Positions 48,970-62,294 of a stretch of 64,000 nt of DNA are shown in pieces. The first letter of the stretch is position 1. The number at the start of each line of letters is the position of its first letter. The stretch comes from Phylloscopus collybita. Its lineage: Eukaryota > Chordata > Aves > Passeriformes > Phylloscopidae. Where the stretch lies: positions 21,797,501 through 21,861,500 of the forward strand of contig JAJNNQ010000009.1 of assembly GCA_027886175.1 (NCBI GenBank), given 5' to 3'. The position numbers and the translations under genes are program-made. Below the pieces are notes generated by a model, which made no database searches, was not told where the DNA came from, and saw nothing but the letters and a program-made list of their open reading frames with translations.

Positions 48970-51900
48970 GGCAATTAAAGAAGTTAACATGAATGACATA
49001 CCAAGTCTGGAAGTCCTGAAACTACCAATTACCAAAAGTGAAGATATAATAGGGGGAGGACAACTTTATGCTAGCCCTGGTTTTGTTTTCACTGGAGCTG
49101 TAAGTTTCTGCTACTGACCCCTGTTGGAGAAGCAACCCATAAAGAATTACATGAGCCTAAGGTCTGCTATAAAAAGGCCATGTTTACATACAACATGGAA
49201 CTGTAACCACTGTAATTCTTGTAAAAGCTCTGCCTTCCACTTACTGTATTAGTTTACATTGGAAATAGTGGAACTAACCACATTACTGAAAGACTTTGAT
49301 AAAAGTTACCACAGCAGTTACACTGGATCAGATTAAAAAGCCTCATTCCATGTGGGAACTCTCAAACCAATACAAGCTCCCTCTAAGGGATTTATATATC
49401 AATACAGATATATATTCCTAGAAGGAAAGCACACAATAAATTTATTCTCATAAATACAAAGGTACACACCTTTGTACCTTTTCTTACCTTGAGATACAGA
49501 ATAAACTCATATAACAACAGAAACACAGGAGTTAGGGGCTGAATATTTTCACACTTGCCCCAAATTATATTAAAATGTATCCAAAAGGAAGATTTTACTT
49601 GTTTTATACCAAATTATGCATCACCATTTAACAAATATAAATTTATTTATAGACAAATAGAACAGTTGCTCTTAAATATCCACATGAAAGGGGAACATAG
49701 TTGAACTACCGAGGAACTGATTAGTGCAGAGACAACTGCTGTGGAGAGGTAATTAGCACTGTTTGCACTACATAACATAACAATTACTACAGTTCAAAAA
49801 AGCTCTTATGTCAGTAAGTGTTTACAGTCTCACATTCCTGATATTATTTGCATTCCAGAAAATTTCAGAAGAAGAAAGGAGCGGTGACAGCAACATACTG
49901 TAAGCAAGATGCTAGCCAGAAATTCAGTTTATGCACTGATAACAAATTTCTCAGCGAATCCTGCCACCTGAAAATAGAATTAGCCCAGACAAAATTGTGG
50001 CCAGGAAAACACACAATCCTGACATAGCATCTGTAAAACAACAAACCAAAAGTCAAAATAACCTGATCTAGTGGCCTTCACACTGACCCTTTTGCAGTAA
50101 TGCTCTCTCTTTTAGACTTTGACCACCACCTTATCCCTCAGCAAGTCATAAAACCACATCCCACCAAAAGACCCTTAGCACTTTCCCAAATGAGGTAGTT
50201 GATTTGTTCATTACTACAGAATTTAAGCTGCAAGGTTCATTCCTTTCAAAATGTTTACTTTTAGAACACAAGAAATACAACACTATTGTGAACTCACACT
50301 TGTTTTCAGCATTTTTGACAGAAATTTTTATGATTTTGTGTCTTGTGATATCTGGAACTTTTTAACTCCCTAACTCCTGGAATCAATGGGAAAATTGCAG
50401 CTTGTCCACTTAAAAAAAAACAAACCCAAATCAACAAACATTCAAAAAACCTCTCATTACAACCCACAGAATCTCCCATGTTTTCCTCTCAAAAAAAGGT
50501 AAAAGCTGAAAAAAACAAAATTAAAATGAAAGCTTAACCCATAAAAGATAAACAATGACCTGAAATTTATTCTTGCTTTTGAATACACATTGTGTATGAA
50601 TACACATTGGGACAAGGTGTATTGGTACCAAGAAGAACTTATGTTTGTTTTTCTTTTGTTTTCAATTGGTTTACTGGCATATATTGAAGAAGTTATTCAT
50701 CTCTACTTTATAAATGCATCATATCTGTAAGTATTCCTATGCAACAAGAATGAGGATGCACAATTAAATGTATTACTAATAAAGGAGCAAGATGTGAAAA
50801 CTCCCTCCTTTCCCTTCTACTTCTAGTGGTTGATGTGTTCATTTGCCCTGTTTGCAGATGGGGTGGTTTGCTATGCAAATACTAGATGCATTCCTGCACC
50901 CACAATAAAGTTTCTGTTGTACACTTGAATATTTAAAATACAACCTGTAACTACTATTACAGCATTTTTCAAGTGTGGTCTGCAGGGAGTGCAACTTTTA
51001 AATCAGTACATTCTGCCTGTATTTTTTTTTTTTAATACTGCCTGACAGTTATTGCACTGATGTTAACAAAATTTGGAAGTAGTGAACCTCAAACATCACT
51101 TGTACACATAGATAACATTTCCACTTACTTCTGGTGCAGAGAAAATCCATCCTTCTGCATCACTCCTGGAAAACCAGGACTAAGTAGAGTCACTACTCAA
51201 TTGGTTTTATTTTGGAACAGCTGAAGCTAGTCCCAGATTAACTAACAACAGTCTCTCTCAAGTCAGAGACACCTATCCACCAAAAAAAGGTGATTTCCTC
51301 CGGGAAGTGTTGAATACACTGGACCATGCCCCACTATTCTCTGGATCACCTTCTTGAAACTTAAAGTGGATGTGGACAGAAGCCACTGAGGGGAACATAG
51401 AATGGGGAAACTTCCACTGTCACCCTATTCCTAAGGCAGCTTCTTTTAAGATGCTGCATTTTCCCTGTGAAGTCATTGTAAGATTAGAAAATCTTAGGTA
51501 ATAGGAGCTCGGTATATTCAAAACAGAGAAATCTGGAATATAGTTCTGAAAGAGAGAATTCACCTGTGACATGACATCAAGAGAACTATAGAAAATAAGT
51601 CTTCTGTTAATGATCATACATTAATTTTGATGTTGCATAAAAGTCTTATTTCCTGTACTTACCCTGAATACACACAGGCAATATAATTTTACAAAGCCTA
51701 ACACACCCATTTTAGTGAGAAAAAAAACATCCTGTAAGAAAAATGAAATAAACTTCCTCTTCCATGCCAGTGGAAGCTTTGCCCTGAAACCCCTGTCGTT
51801 CTGACGTCATTTTCCTACTTTTCAGATATCTTTGTTAAAAAAAGCATTAGCTATGTTTCAGCACAATTAACCAAAGGAAATTAATGTAGCCAGGAGACTA

Positions 51901-53489
51901 CAAAGTTCCTTAGTTGATCTGTTGACAGCCTCCATGGGCAAAAAAGAGAGACTCATTATTTTGTTTTAGTTAAGCACAAAAGAAAAAGAAGGTAATTTAA
52001 CACCAGATGTTATCTTGAAATTCTGCTACAGCTGGAGTGTGACAAATAATGCTAGCTTACCCACAAAAGAAAAAAGTTAACTAAATTTCAAATAATTTTA
52101 CAAAAGCCAAACCAAACTGTTTCTTATTATTAATTTGTTTCTGTAAGTAGCAAATACAGTTGTGGCATTTAATTACAGTTCCCCTGTAATGAAGAGAAAA
52201 AGTGGTGTAAAGGTTTTGTATGAGTCAGCTTTCCAACAAGTCATCCTTTTTCTACCTCAACAAACCGATTTATTTAGAGCTGGCAAGATGGACAAGACAA
52301 AATATCCAAGATACTAGTCAACATTCTTGGACAGGTCTCAATTCAATACTGGCTATAACCCACCTCATTTTTCTAACCCCCAAACCCACATTCAGTATTG
52401 CAAAAGTTCTTTTACTTTAGGGAATGACTGGGGGTACCACTAATACACTGTTTAGAGATATTTTTTCTTCCCTTTGACTACAAGAAAAATACAGAGGAAG
52501 AATTTGTCACGTGTAAAGGAGAAATAAGAAATCTGGTTTTTAATGTATATTAAATCTATGTAAAGATCTTCAAGCTCTGTGGATCACAAGTATAAAACAT
52601 CCCTTGTCAATTCACTACTGAAATAATGAGCATTCAGGAAGATACTGCTGCAACCTAACCTGTCAGATACCAGCTGATCCTCCACTGAGCAGAATTTTTA
52701 TTAACATAAAATAATTGCATTCAGTATCCAGGCCTAAGTGACATTGTCAACCAGTACTATGAAAAAGTAAAATAGAAGTGTTACTTACAGTTACTAGATG
52801 CTCCTGTATAGTTCAACATGTACTGATCTGCTACCAGCATCCTTTAAGTTTGCTACATACATTTCCCAACAGCTTCATATTCTCCTTCTGTGTAGCATGT
52901 CCAACTCAAATATTAGAAAATACACTGCTGTGTTCAAACAGACTTACTTAATTAGTCAAATGAGGAATAGTACTTTGGATGGGAGGGAAGAGAAGCCATC
53001 CCTGTTCAACTGCCAGTAAATGTAGCAGAGGAAATAGCACATGTTGCCTGTATAAATGACTGCATTTTCTAATAAGCCAAGAAAAAATAAGAGAGATGGC
53101 TATACATGAATTTCAGCAGTGTCTGCACATACTGCATTCTCCACTGAATTCATTCCAGCTTGCAAGACATTGATGTATTTTCTGACTGACTCTTAGGAGA
53201 CAAGCTTTTGAAACAGTACTTTCAGCCCACAAGCTTTTAGATGACAATCAAATCAAGATTTAATCAGTTCAACTTTGAACCAGAACGGCCCCTCATCCTG
53301 CAAATCAGCCCCTAGAAATATATTTATGTTGATTTTTTTTCTCTTCAGCTGCCTGTATAAACATGCAGTTTAAAAAAATATAAAGCAGAGATCCAGTCCT
53401 CGAAGACAAGATTCTTCTTAAGGCTGTAAACCTCCGACTTCCTGAAGGTGCATTGCAGGAATGGTAGAAATTGATTTACTGAAAGGCTT

Positions 53490-53529
53490 CTATTAGTGAG
53501 AGCACTGTTCTATTAGTGAGAGAGCTGTT
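53490..53529 (+). repeat. Two-copy 20-bp tandem repeat
   Basis: 'ctattagtgagagcactgtt' is followed directly by the same 20-mer with a single difference (gcac to gagc region). Confidence 0.88.
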
Positions 53530-54754
53530 CTCATTGTGAAGTCCCTCCCCTTGCTATAATCAATAATTTAAGCAAAGCCAAGAATCATGTCAGCCAAAAT
53601 GACCAGGATAACTTGACTGTCTCTTTCTTACAGAGTACAAGTAAAATTAAATTAAGGTCTGAATGGGAATGTATTCTAATATAAAAATTAATTTGGCCCA
53701 TCTGAGTTGTGCTTTTTCTGCTTTCATACTGAGTAGGGGTGGGGAGGGATGAGGTCCTTTGTTCCTTACTAAAAACTTCTCAAGTTCAGAGAAGTACCAA
53801 AAATCCACTTTCAAGAAGTAAAAGCCATAACCTTTGATTTAGAGTATTTGTCAGTTACATGCAAACAAAAAATGTGCTACACAAAGTTAAAGCTCAGACT
53901 TGTGGATTATGACAGTGCTACTCCTCTCTCAGTGCCCTGCAATGATGTCCAAGTTAATAACTGATGCAGTGTTTAAAATGCAAATTGAGCTATGCAGAAT
54001 CTCAATTCAAAAGCAATTAAAAAACAGGAAAAATGCGTTTAGTTAAATTGTGTTATTGTTTAGGATTAAATAGTTTTATTAAGAAACAGTTTCATGAAGA
54101 GTTCTGAGAATGATTTTCAAGCAAAAGCCTTGAAGTAGTCTTACTATGTAATAAATCAGTCCAATGTATCAAAATATGTAAATATAAAATAATCAACATA
54201 ATGAATAGCAGTTAAAAAACAATCCCTGTAACACAACACCATATAAAAATGGATTAAAATGCCTCAGAGACACTATAAGCAGGAGGCAAAAATATATGCT
54301 TTATATTTGGAGTTGTCCTCTCCCTCTCTCCCCAATGATTTCTCATCACCGGTGTATCATGGACAAATCTTCTGTGCAAGCTGAAGGACACACACTGCTG
54401 GGTTTTACGAAACCAGGTCCAGACACTACAAGGAACCCACTTAATGTCATTATCTTGAGCTCTGTGGCATCCAGATATTGGATATTTACAGCCTAATCCT
54501 GAGTACCCAGAGGCTCTCAGAATGAAGCAATCGAGTCTTAACAGCAAATACATGTGCCTTCATGGGATTGCTTAGAAAGGCTCCATGTCCCTTAAGGCAG
54601 GGACCAGACACCAACTCTCAAGTGAGGACTGAGTTCAGAGCAAGGTCTCTGCAGCATGCCAAGTCATATCACACAACATCTCTTCGAAACAGCAACAAAC
54701 CCAAGGCTGCCTGCAGCACTATCCATTCCATGTCTTGGTGGTACATGCTATAGG

Positions 54755-54808
54755 TTTCTGTATATCCAGAACTTTTTGTATATCCAGGTATTTCTGTGTG
54801 TCCAATAC
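54755..54808 (+). repeat. Three-copy 18-bp tandem repeat
   Basis: Three adjacent imperfect copies of 'tttctgtatatccagaac' at 54755, 54773 and 54791. The unit is a multiple of three, so a short plus-strand open frame shows a repeating F-L-Y-I-Q pattern, but nothing suggests it is coding. Confidence 0.85.
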
Positions 54809-57800
54809 CACAACTTGGAACAGCACCATTGTGACTCAATGGACTCACAACCCCACTTCAGCCAATCCCATGCTGTTAATTAAAGCTGAATTCAACTTCA
54901 ATCAGCTAAGGCTTGATTTATGTTAGAATTCAGCATATGAGGAACCAATGCACTGAGACTGGGCTCTAAAGGAGTCACTAACTTGGGGAGATTAAAAGAA
55001 ACACCTCCAGGTGCAAACATAACAGGGCAGAAACTTGAGGAGGATTTAAGTCTGTGTCCTGCACTGTACAGACATCTCCTTCCACAGGGATCTGAACCAG
55101 GATCTGACTTTCCCTTTGCAGTATTCAGTATTAAATAACTCAGAACAACCCATTTTTGTGTTCTTTAAGTTTTCAGAACTTCTGTGAACTAACATCCCAG
55201 GACAAGCAAAATCCCCAATACTCACTTCTGCTGTCAAACAGTCCATCTGATTTACTGTCATTGCCTTTGTGCTAGTCTTGCTTGCCTAACCTACTGCCTA
55301 CAAACATCCCTTGCTTCCAACTCTCCCTCAGTTGGTGCCAAGTCCTTATTTACCTCCACAGCTGCACACAATTTACTCTCCTTTTGCTTCCCCCTCCAGT
55401 GGGTTCCTCCTCCAGGTCATGTTCCCATCTTCCAGCCCATCCTCCCCACTTCACAACCCACACTGCTCCCCCATCAGCTTTGTCCTCTGAGACCAGTGGG
55501 GAGACCAGCTCAGCCAACACTGGGATCACAGCAGGTGCTCACAGGAACAACCACAGTGGCCCAGGCTTTGCATTTCCACTCAGCAGAGTGCAAAGAGGCA
55601 GGAATATCTTCTGAGCAGGAAATGCCCCAAACTGTGCTGGCCATCCCCAGCTGGAACACCTGGTGAATCGCTGCTGCCCCAGCAACTGCAAGGTCCTCCA
55701 AGAGCTCAAGGGCCACTGCAAGACTAGAGACTCATTCTGCTGAGTGGCAACACCACTCCTCTGCCATACCTGCAGCTGATACACAGGAGCCTAGAAGATA
55801 ACAAACAAGCACCCAAACAGGCTGCAAAGAGCCTCAGAGCACAGACCCAACCTAGAAGAGTATAACCTTGTTCTCAGCTTGCCTTAACAAACAGAGCCTG
55901 CACATAAAGCATCCTCCCAAAGGTAATACTGTTTCTTCCTTTCCTTCCCCAAAGAACTACACCCATTTCAAAGCATCAATCAGGTGGATTGAAGTTTGGC
56001 CTGACTTCTATGCAGCATTCAGAAGTGCTGAGGCAGAGGTTTACTGGATCGATTTCAGCCATAATTTTTTATTACTTCAACAGCTTTATGAACTGGTAAG
56101 TATTTTTTTTTAAGAAGAGATGGTTAGTCTGGTATCAGCTTATTGTGGCTTTTCTTCTGTGAAACTTCCTGCATTATCATCCCTCTGAAAGCAGGATCCT
56201 AACTTTTCCCCATTACCTTCCCTGTTTTCTCTTTTCTGATTTGTTTTCCCTTCCTCTTTGCTTGCTCCTGTGTCTTACAATCCTAGGCATAGAAGAGCTT
56301 TTCTAGTAAGATGCATTCAACCTCAGAGAGGACATGCAGCATCCAGAACCACACATTTCTATCCCTAAACTACAGAAGCTTGGAAAGTTTCCACAAACAG
56401 TTTGTCAAGTTAAGTACCTGACAAGATTAAGTTATTTACCACTTCTGAAACTTGAGTCTGTCCTATAGATGCTCAGAAGAGTTTTCCACTTTGCTACAGC
56501 ATACAATAAGCATGTCCTAATATCTCTTAACATTACACATTCATGTAAAGTGCATTGTGGAGTTAAGGGAAACATGCAGTGCTCTGGGCATCTTGTGAAC
56601 TGCTCAGGCAGTAGTATGACACTAGCATTTACTTCCCTGTGTTGTCTTGGTACCACCTCTACTCCCCATTGCCACCTTTTACTTTGCCATGCAGGTATTC
56701 CACATGCTCCAGGTGCAGGCCCTGGATAAGTTTGTTTATCCCACAACTACACATTTTACTGAATAGAAAAATATTCATTTTAACACACTCAAAATCACAG
56801 TACTGGACTTTACACAAAGCCAGCACTATGATATTTTCTGGGTTAGGAATTACATGCTTTACTAAGGTAGCATAGGAAGTGTCCCTGAAAAGACAAACAC
56901 CAAACAAGAAATGAAATGTCAAGGGCAAAACAACCCAGTTTGTTAGACTCCCATCAAGTGGCCAGAAGTTCAGCTGGAGTAAGGTCAAAACCAATGAAGC
57001 TGTGTCAGTTGGGACTGGGCCACATTTGACACTACTTGTAGCCAAAGGACTGAGCTAGCCATAGCAATGCTTTAGTAGTCAAAGCACAGCCACCACAAGG
57101 CAACTGTCTTCAAACTCAATCTCCCCCAGCCCCAGGACACGCAGGGAGAGATGTCACACTAGGAGACAGCTGTATGACAAACCATCCTAGACCCTTTGGG
57201 AACAATATAGCAGAGATTAAACAAGGAGCTATTCTTAAAACAAAGACAGACACAGTAAATGAACAAATTTATTTTCTGCATTACAGGGCAGATGTTTTGG
57301 ATTCTATTCAGCTGGTTAATTTAGGTGAGTGTTACCTAATGTGCATTCTGCTCAGCCTGTGATTGTTTCTCCAAGTGCATGTCCTAGCTCTTGTCTCTTC
57401 TCTGCTGCCCGTCTTGGACACCACCAGACATCTCAAGGGACACCAGGTGGGCAGTTGAACCAAGCTCACTCTAGGGAGGAAATTGAGTGGCTCTGACAAA
57501 CTGAAAAATCTTTATCCTTTTGGCAAACAGTTAAGTATGAAACTGTAACTGTGACCGTAAGACACATTCTGGAAAACCTCTTCTATACTCCCCAATTTTG
57601 GTAATTGCAAACAGAGTTTGGAAGAGGATGTTAATCACTGCTATACAAAGCATCTATTCTCCCATTCCTGAATTTAAGCACATTAAATAACCATAACCAT
57701 TTTTACATAACCATTTTTGTTATCTATCTTAATTCAAAAGGGTGCTGATTATTAGTCTTAATTGTGGAATCTTTAGGTTTCAAATCAGAGCACTCAAGCA

Positions 57801-58274
57801 TCCAAGATGGGGGTTTAGGTAGCTCTGCTGAGAATCGCAGAATAAACCCAACCTGACTGCCTAAACACAGCAAGCAGCCTTGCAACTGATAGGCAATGTG
57901 TATTTGAGAGGATCATCTTTCAAGTTCAATTTCCTATCAAGTTCAATTTATTTTATAGCCTTTTACCAGCAGACCCTGATACTGTGAACATTGTGCAACC
58001 ATAGCTGCCCTTGAAGTTTTATTTCTTTTAAACTGACCCTAAAATCTTCTTATAGGGATAGCTAAATAAGAGACAAACATGCAGTTAGTAACTTCACATG
58101 CAAAACGTTAGCTACACACACACTGGGGATATAGAGCAATAATCACCCTTCTTATTTCATAAGCAGTCAGCAAACAGTCAAGCCTGAGACTATAAACCAT
58201 GCACTACTCTTGAGACATGGTTATTTTTTAAATATCAGTAACATGATATTTTGTTATCAGTAACATGCAGGATT

Positions 58275-58295
58275 AAAAAAAAAAAAAAAAAAAAA
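58275..58295 (+). repeat. Poly-A run (A21)
   Basis: An uninterrupted A run. A 13-bp direct repeat 'tatcagtaacatg' occurs twice just before it (58233-58245 and 58255-58267). Confidence 0.95.
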
Positions 58296-61200
58296 GCTCA
58301 ATATTAAAAGTTGCCAGCCTTTAGGATGCACAGCAGATGTGAACTCTCAGAGAGACTCTCATTCCCAAAAATCTAAAAATTGGGTGTTTACTTAGAACCC
58401 TACAACTGGTTCTTTCTCTAGTTTTATAGGACTTGTGTTAATCCACAATGTAATTGAATGTATTTTTTAGGACATAAATATTTTTTCCCACTCAGGAACA
58501 CAGAAAACATGCTCTGAGCAAGTAACAGACTTATTGTCTGCATCAGATAGGTACTGCAAAGGAAGAATCGTGCTCTTAAGAGAACATCCATTTTAATTAA
58601 GTCAAAGATGCTGGTTAAAATCAGAGGCAGAATTGACCACTGCTCTAAGTCTTTCTGACTAGTTCACAATTTACTATAATTTTTATTGTATTAAGAGGGC
58701 TATTCTCCCCAGACATGCTGTTATTTCAGAACACCGGGCTCTCTTTACAAGAGTGGCACTCCTGATTCCCAAGGGCCAGTCTCACAGCTGCCATTTCTGC
58801 ACAGGATTGAACTCGTTTATTTGTAGCCAGCTAATAAACTGCCCTCTCCTATCTGCTCAGAGACCAGCAGCAGACAGCCATTTGGTACATTGCAGTTGCA
58901 CACAGCAGCAGCACTCCTGAAAAGAGGACACTTGTGGGTTTAATTCCCCTTTGACTTCAGCTAGGGAGAAACGAGGCATCATGCGACCCAAAGGCTGAGA
59001 GAGCAGGGAGCCAGAGGAGGCTGCTGCCCCTGCACATCCTCCCACAACCCTGAAGAGAGCAAGAAGGGCAGCTGGCATAGAGCAAGAAACATCTCATCTA
59101 GGGCTCTCATCTCAGGGGCCTTCCTAATTATGGGGCTATGCTTGGCTCTAGAAGGAGGGAGCTTTATTTAAATTCAAACAGAACGCAAAAGCAAATTCCA
59201 GTTTTCTTGCTGATTTGGAGGCAAAGAGAATTCTTTTTATTTCCTGAATAATTCCCATTTCTGATCCATTAGAGATTATTACACGCACTTTCCCATGGCA
59301 GCATAACTTTCCACTGAATTGTTTTCAGGTGATACAAAGATTAAGGAATGTGCCTGCCTTCTAGGGAGCTTCTTAACAAAAAAGCAAACAAAAAAAAGCA
59401 AGCCACAAACAAAAAAAAATCACCCTCATTCTCTCCTAGGTTTGAGCTCTGGGGCATGTGCTTTGCACCACATAGATTCATACAATGAATACATACAAAT
59501 TCATCCAGGTGAATCTGATGAATACACAGAGAGGGAGAGAAGGAATAGGTAGATGGTGTAATAACACAAGATGTGTTTCCTTTGAAAGCTAGACTAAGGG
59601 AAGTTTCTTGAGAGAGAAGGAGGGAGCATTTCCCATTATGTGAACCCAGTTCTGGTCATTTGCAGTACTAAAACCATCTGGAGCTGGTGTCTGGTTATTC
59701 ATAAGACTCTCCAGATGACAGAGGATTCAGCTGGATAGATACAGTAGGTCCCAGGGAGATGCAGTGCCTGAGGCCAACAGAGGCAGCTTTCCTTGTCTGG
59801 GGGGACTGCCTGCAGTGCTGGGTGTCAATCAGCTCTGGTGGCAAGCTGCTGCCTGTCTCTAGGAAGGCTGCCTGAAAACCCGTTAGGGCTTGGCATGTGC
59901 TAAGATCTCGATGACATCCCATTGCTTTACTGAATATAGGTTTTTTCTGCTTCTAAAATCACCACAGACCTTTTCTTTGAAGTACTGAATCTCAGAAAGA
60001 AGGTTTGATAGCTGAAAGCACTAATAAAATTATCCAAAAGTTGAGACCAATGTAGTTTTCGTCAAGACGCACATACAGCTAAATTTCCCTGGAGAAGAAA
60101 GAAGAGTTTCCTCAAAACACATCTCTTACACTGTACAAACACAAACGGTGTTTGTGGTGTTCAGCACCCATTATTAATGGATTCTGTCATATCTGTTTAT
60201 CAACACTAACACTTGTTTAAATAAGTCAGTTGTTTGTATCTTTAAATTGAGTTGTGTTTATTTTTGACCTCTTCACTCAGAGAGAAGGTCAAGGCTCTTG
60301 AAAACACCGTTTTATTAGACCACACGTAGAAGTATCCTGCCCCAAGGAGACTTCAGAGGGATTTTATCTAAACAACAATGCATTCCCAGTGTGAACAATT
60401 AAGAATAATTTTTTCAGGGTTTTTGAATTACACAACTCCAAAAGAAAACATATGAAAACAAAACAACAAAAATACCTCCCAAAACAACATTCAGATTTCC
60501 AGGATTCAAATAATGTAATATTGTTAAGAGTGGGAAGAGTAAGACAAAACAATTCAGAAGCCCTGAAAGAAGCATATTGTTATTTTCAACAGTGTCTTCT
60601 CAGGAAAATCATACTTCTATAATATTTCTGCATTAACTGAAGTGCTAAATACAATCTCTGGAGTGAACATTATTAATTCCCCAGGTATCTGCTGGACTAC
60701 ATTCTTTTATGGATTAACTGTCCTCAGTACGGGAGGATTTTTTTTTCACTTCCCAGAAGTTATATGACTAAAACTCTACTGCATTTTTTTCCCCTAGATA
60801 AATGTCTTTCTTTCTTTGGGCCCTAACATCTATTATTGGAGCATAAATAAAAGGGTTGGAGTGCACTGAGCTGTGAAGACCCCACACAATGCTCTCCTCT
60901 TACCCTAGATGCAGTGGCAATGAAGAGCTCTGTCCATGCCCAAAATCACAGACCTACAGGATGTACACCACCAGGGCTCACTGCACAACTCCTCAGCTAG
61001 GAGAGCTTCTTTTTACCCACGCTGGCAAATAGGGAGGGAGCACCATCAAATGACTGGGAGGTAGTGGGCATACTTAAAAAGTTGTGCATTACAAAAGTAA
61101 AAATCTTCACTGAACCTAAAAATCATCGTTCAGAAAAGCTTTTTTGTTGTGTCTAGGTAGCTATCAGTAGTTCAGCATCTCCTGACAATCATGTTCTTCT

Positions 61201-61493
61201 CACAACATTCATCCAGTGATTATTGAAGAGTAACTATTTATAAACTAGCAAGAGGTGCCGTTATCATATCTCTAGGACCCTGTATACAGGATCTGCTGGT
61301 GCCTTTCTTAAAGCTGCTTCAACTGACCAGGAAGCTTCCAACAATTTCCTTGCAGCCAAGTACCTGTGTTCAAGGCCAGGGCTTGTATTTTGATACAATC
61401 CACTTTCCCACTGAGTCTGCTAAACACCTCTCTCCTTCCTGGCACCAGCTGAGGAAAGCTAAGCAATCCCCTTCTAAAACAGTGGCTGTGTAC

Positions 61494-62294
61494 CTGTTTC
61501 ATCAGGCGAGCTCGGCGAGGCGCTGTCCTGGGACAGGGTAGTCCAGCTGGAGTCCTCATCACTTGGGGCCAGGTTTTGAATCCTGTGGAGGGCACAGTCT
61601 GTTTTGGCCCCAGTTTTTGGGTGATCTTTCTTTGTCTCAGGGCTTGATGACACTGTGGCAACCTGGCCATCCTCTGGGCTTGGCATCTTGTTCTGTTTCC
61701 GGGGCAGGACCTCCCCATTGACAATAACAGTAGAAGCCTGGCTGTTGCTTTGTGCAGACTTCTCTTCCATCGCAACAAAACCCTGCTCTAGATCTCGAGC
61801 TGATGTCTCTAGGTCGGCATAGTAATTCAGGAAGCTCTTGGTCCTCCTTGGCTGCGAGGGTAATATTTCACAGCCAGAGGAATCCTGCGGGTTCGGCTCA
61901 TTGCTTTCAAACTTCTCAGAAGTTACATTTACGCCTGCAGTGGTAGCGAGGTTTTTGTTGGGATCCTGCTGTCCCTGCTCAGCAGCTTTCCTGAGCTGGT
62001 TTTCTCCATTCTTCACCAGCTTTATATTGGCAGAGCTGTTCCCCAGAAGGGGCTGAGCGGCTGGATCGGAAAGACCCATGGCTGTCTGAATGTTAGTCAG
62101 CGCGTACTTCTTCCTGCATTTCGGAGGAGTGCTGTTCTTGCTCTCCGTGTGCCTGATCTCTGCATTCAGGAGCTCGTTGTGAGAGGAGCGCAGGTTCAGG
62201 GTGTTGGGCGGCGTGGCGGGGCTGTTGCGGTTCACAACGTCCGTCGTGCTGCCGCTTGCCATAAACACTGCCAACGCGTCCACGCCGGAATCGA
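61494..62294 (-). CDS. APBB2: APBB2 large N-terminal coding exon
   Basis: This 801-nt exon follows a TTTTCAG acceptor and ends at ACAG|GTACAC. It begins with the last two bases of a codon and ends with the first base of another, giving about 267 codons without a stop. It encodes the low-complexity, Ser/Thr/Pro-rich N-terminal region before the WW domain. Recognisable family segments are DSGVDALAVFMASG near the start, KCRKKYALTNIQ at about residues 59-70 of the exon, LLGNSSANIKLVKNGENQLRKA at about 83-104 (shown in part: NIKLVKNGENQ), RRTKSFLNYYADLETSAR at about 150-167, and an acidic Ser-rich end, SQDSASPSSPDET. The region is probably disordered and carries several S/T-P sites. The initiator codon lies in an exon upstream of the window. 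A methionine at 62262-62260 could serve as an internal start, but nothing supports its use. The identification is very secure. Confidence 0.96.

Larger units (their letters stand above)
39403..61493 (-). other. APBB2: APBB2 22 kb intron between the N-terminal and WW exons
   Basis: The donor is ACAG|GTACAC at 61493 and the acceptor is the tandem CAGCAG near 39403. Inside are a CR1 fragment at 45349-45540, an ancient CR1/L3-like fragment at 48589-48969, small tandem repeats near 46422, 53490 and 54755, a short CAG run at about 44287-44299, and an A21 run at 58275-58295. Open frames here are short, lack family features and look like chance. The rest is unremarkable AT-rich sequence. Confidence 0.8.

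Noticed and set aside
49461..49484. Hairpin with 9-bp arms (aaaggtaca ... tgtaccttt)
   Set aside because: Arms this short with a small loop are expected by chance a few times in a window of this size.
50873..50880. Perfect octamer ATGCAAAT (possible POU site)
   Set aside because: An 8-base word is expected about twice by chance in 64 kb counting both strands.
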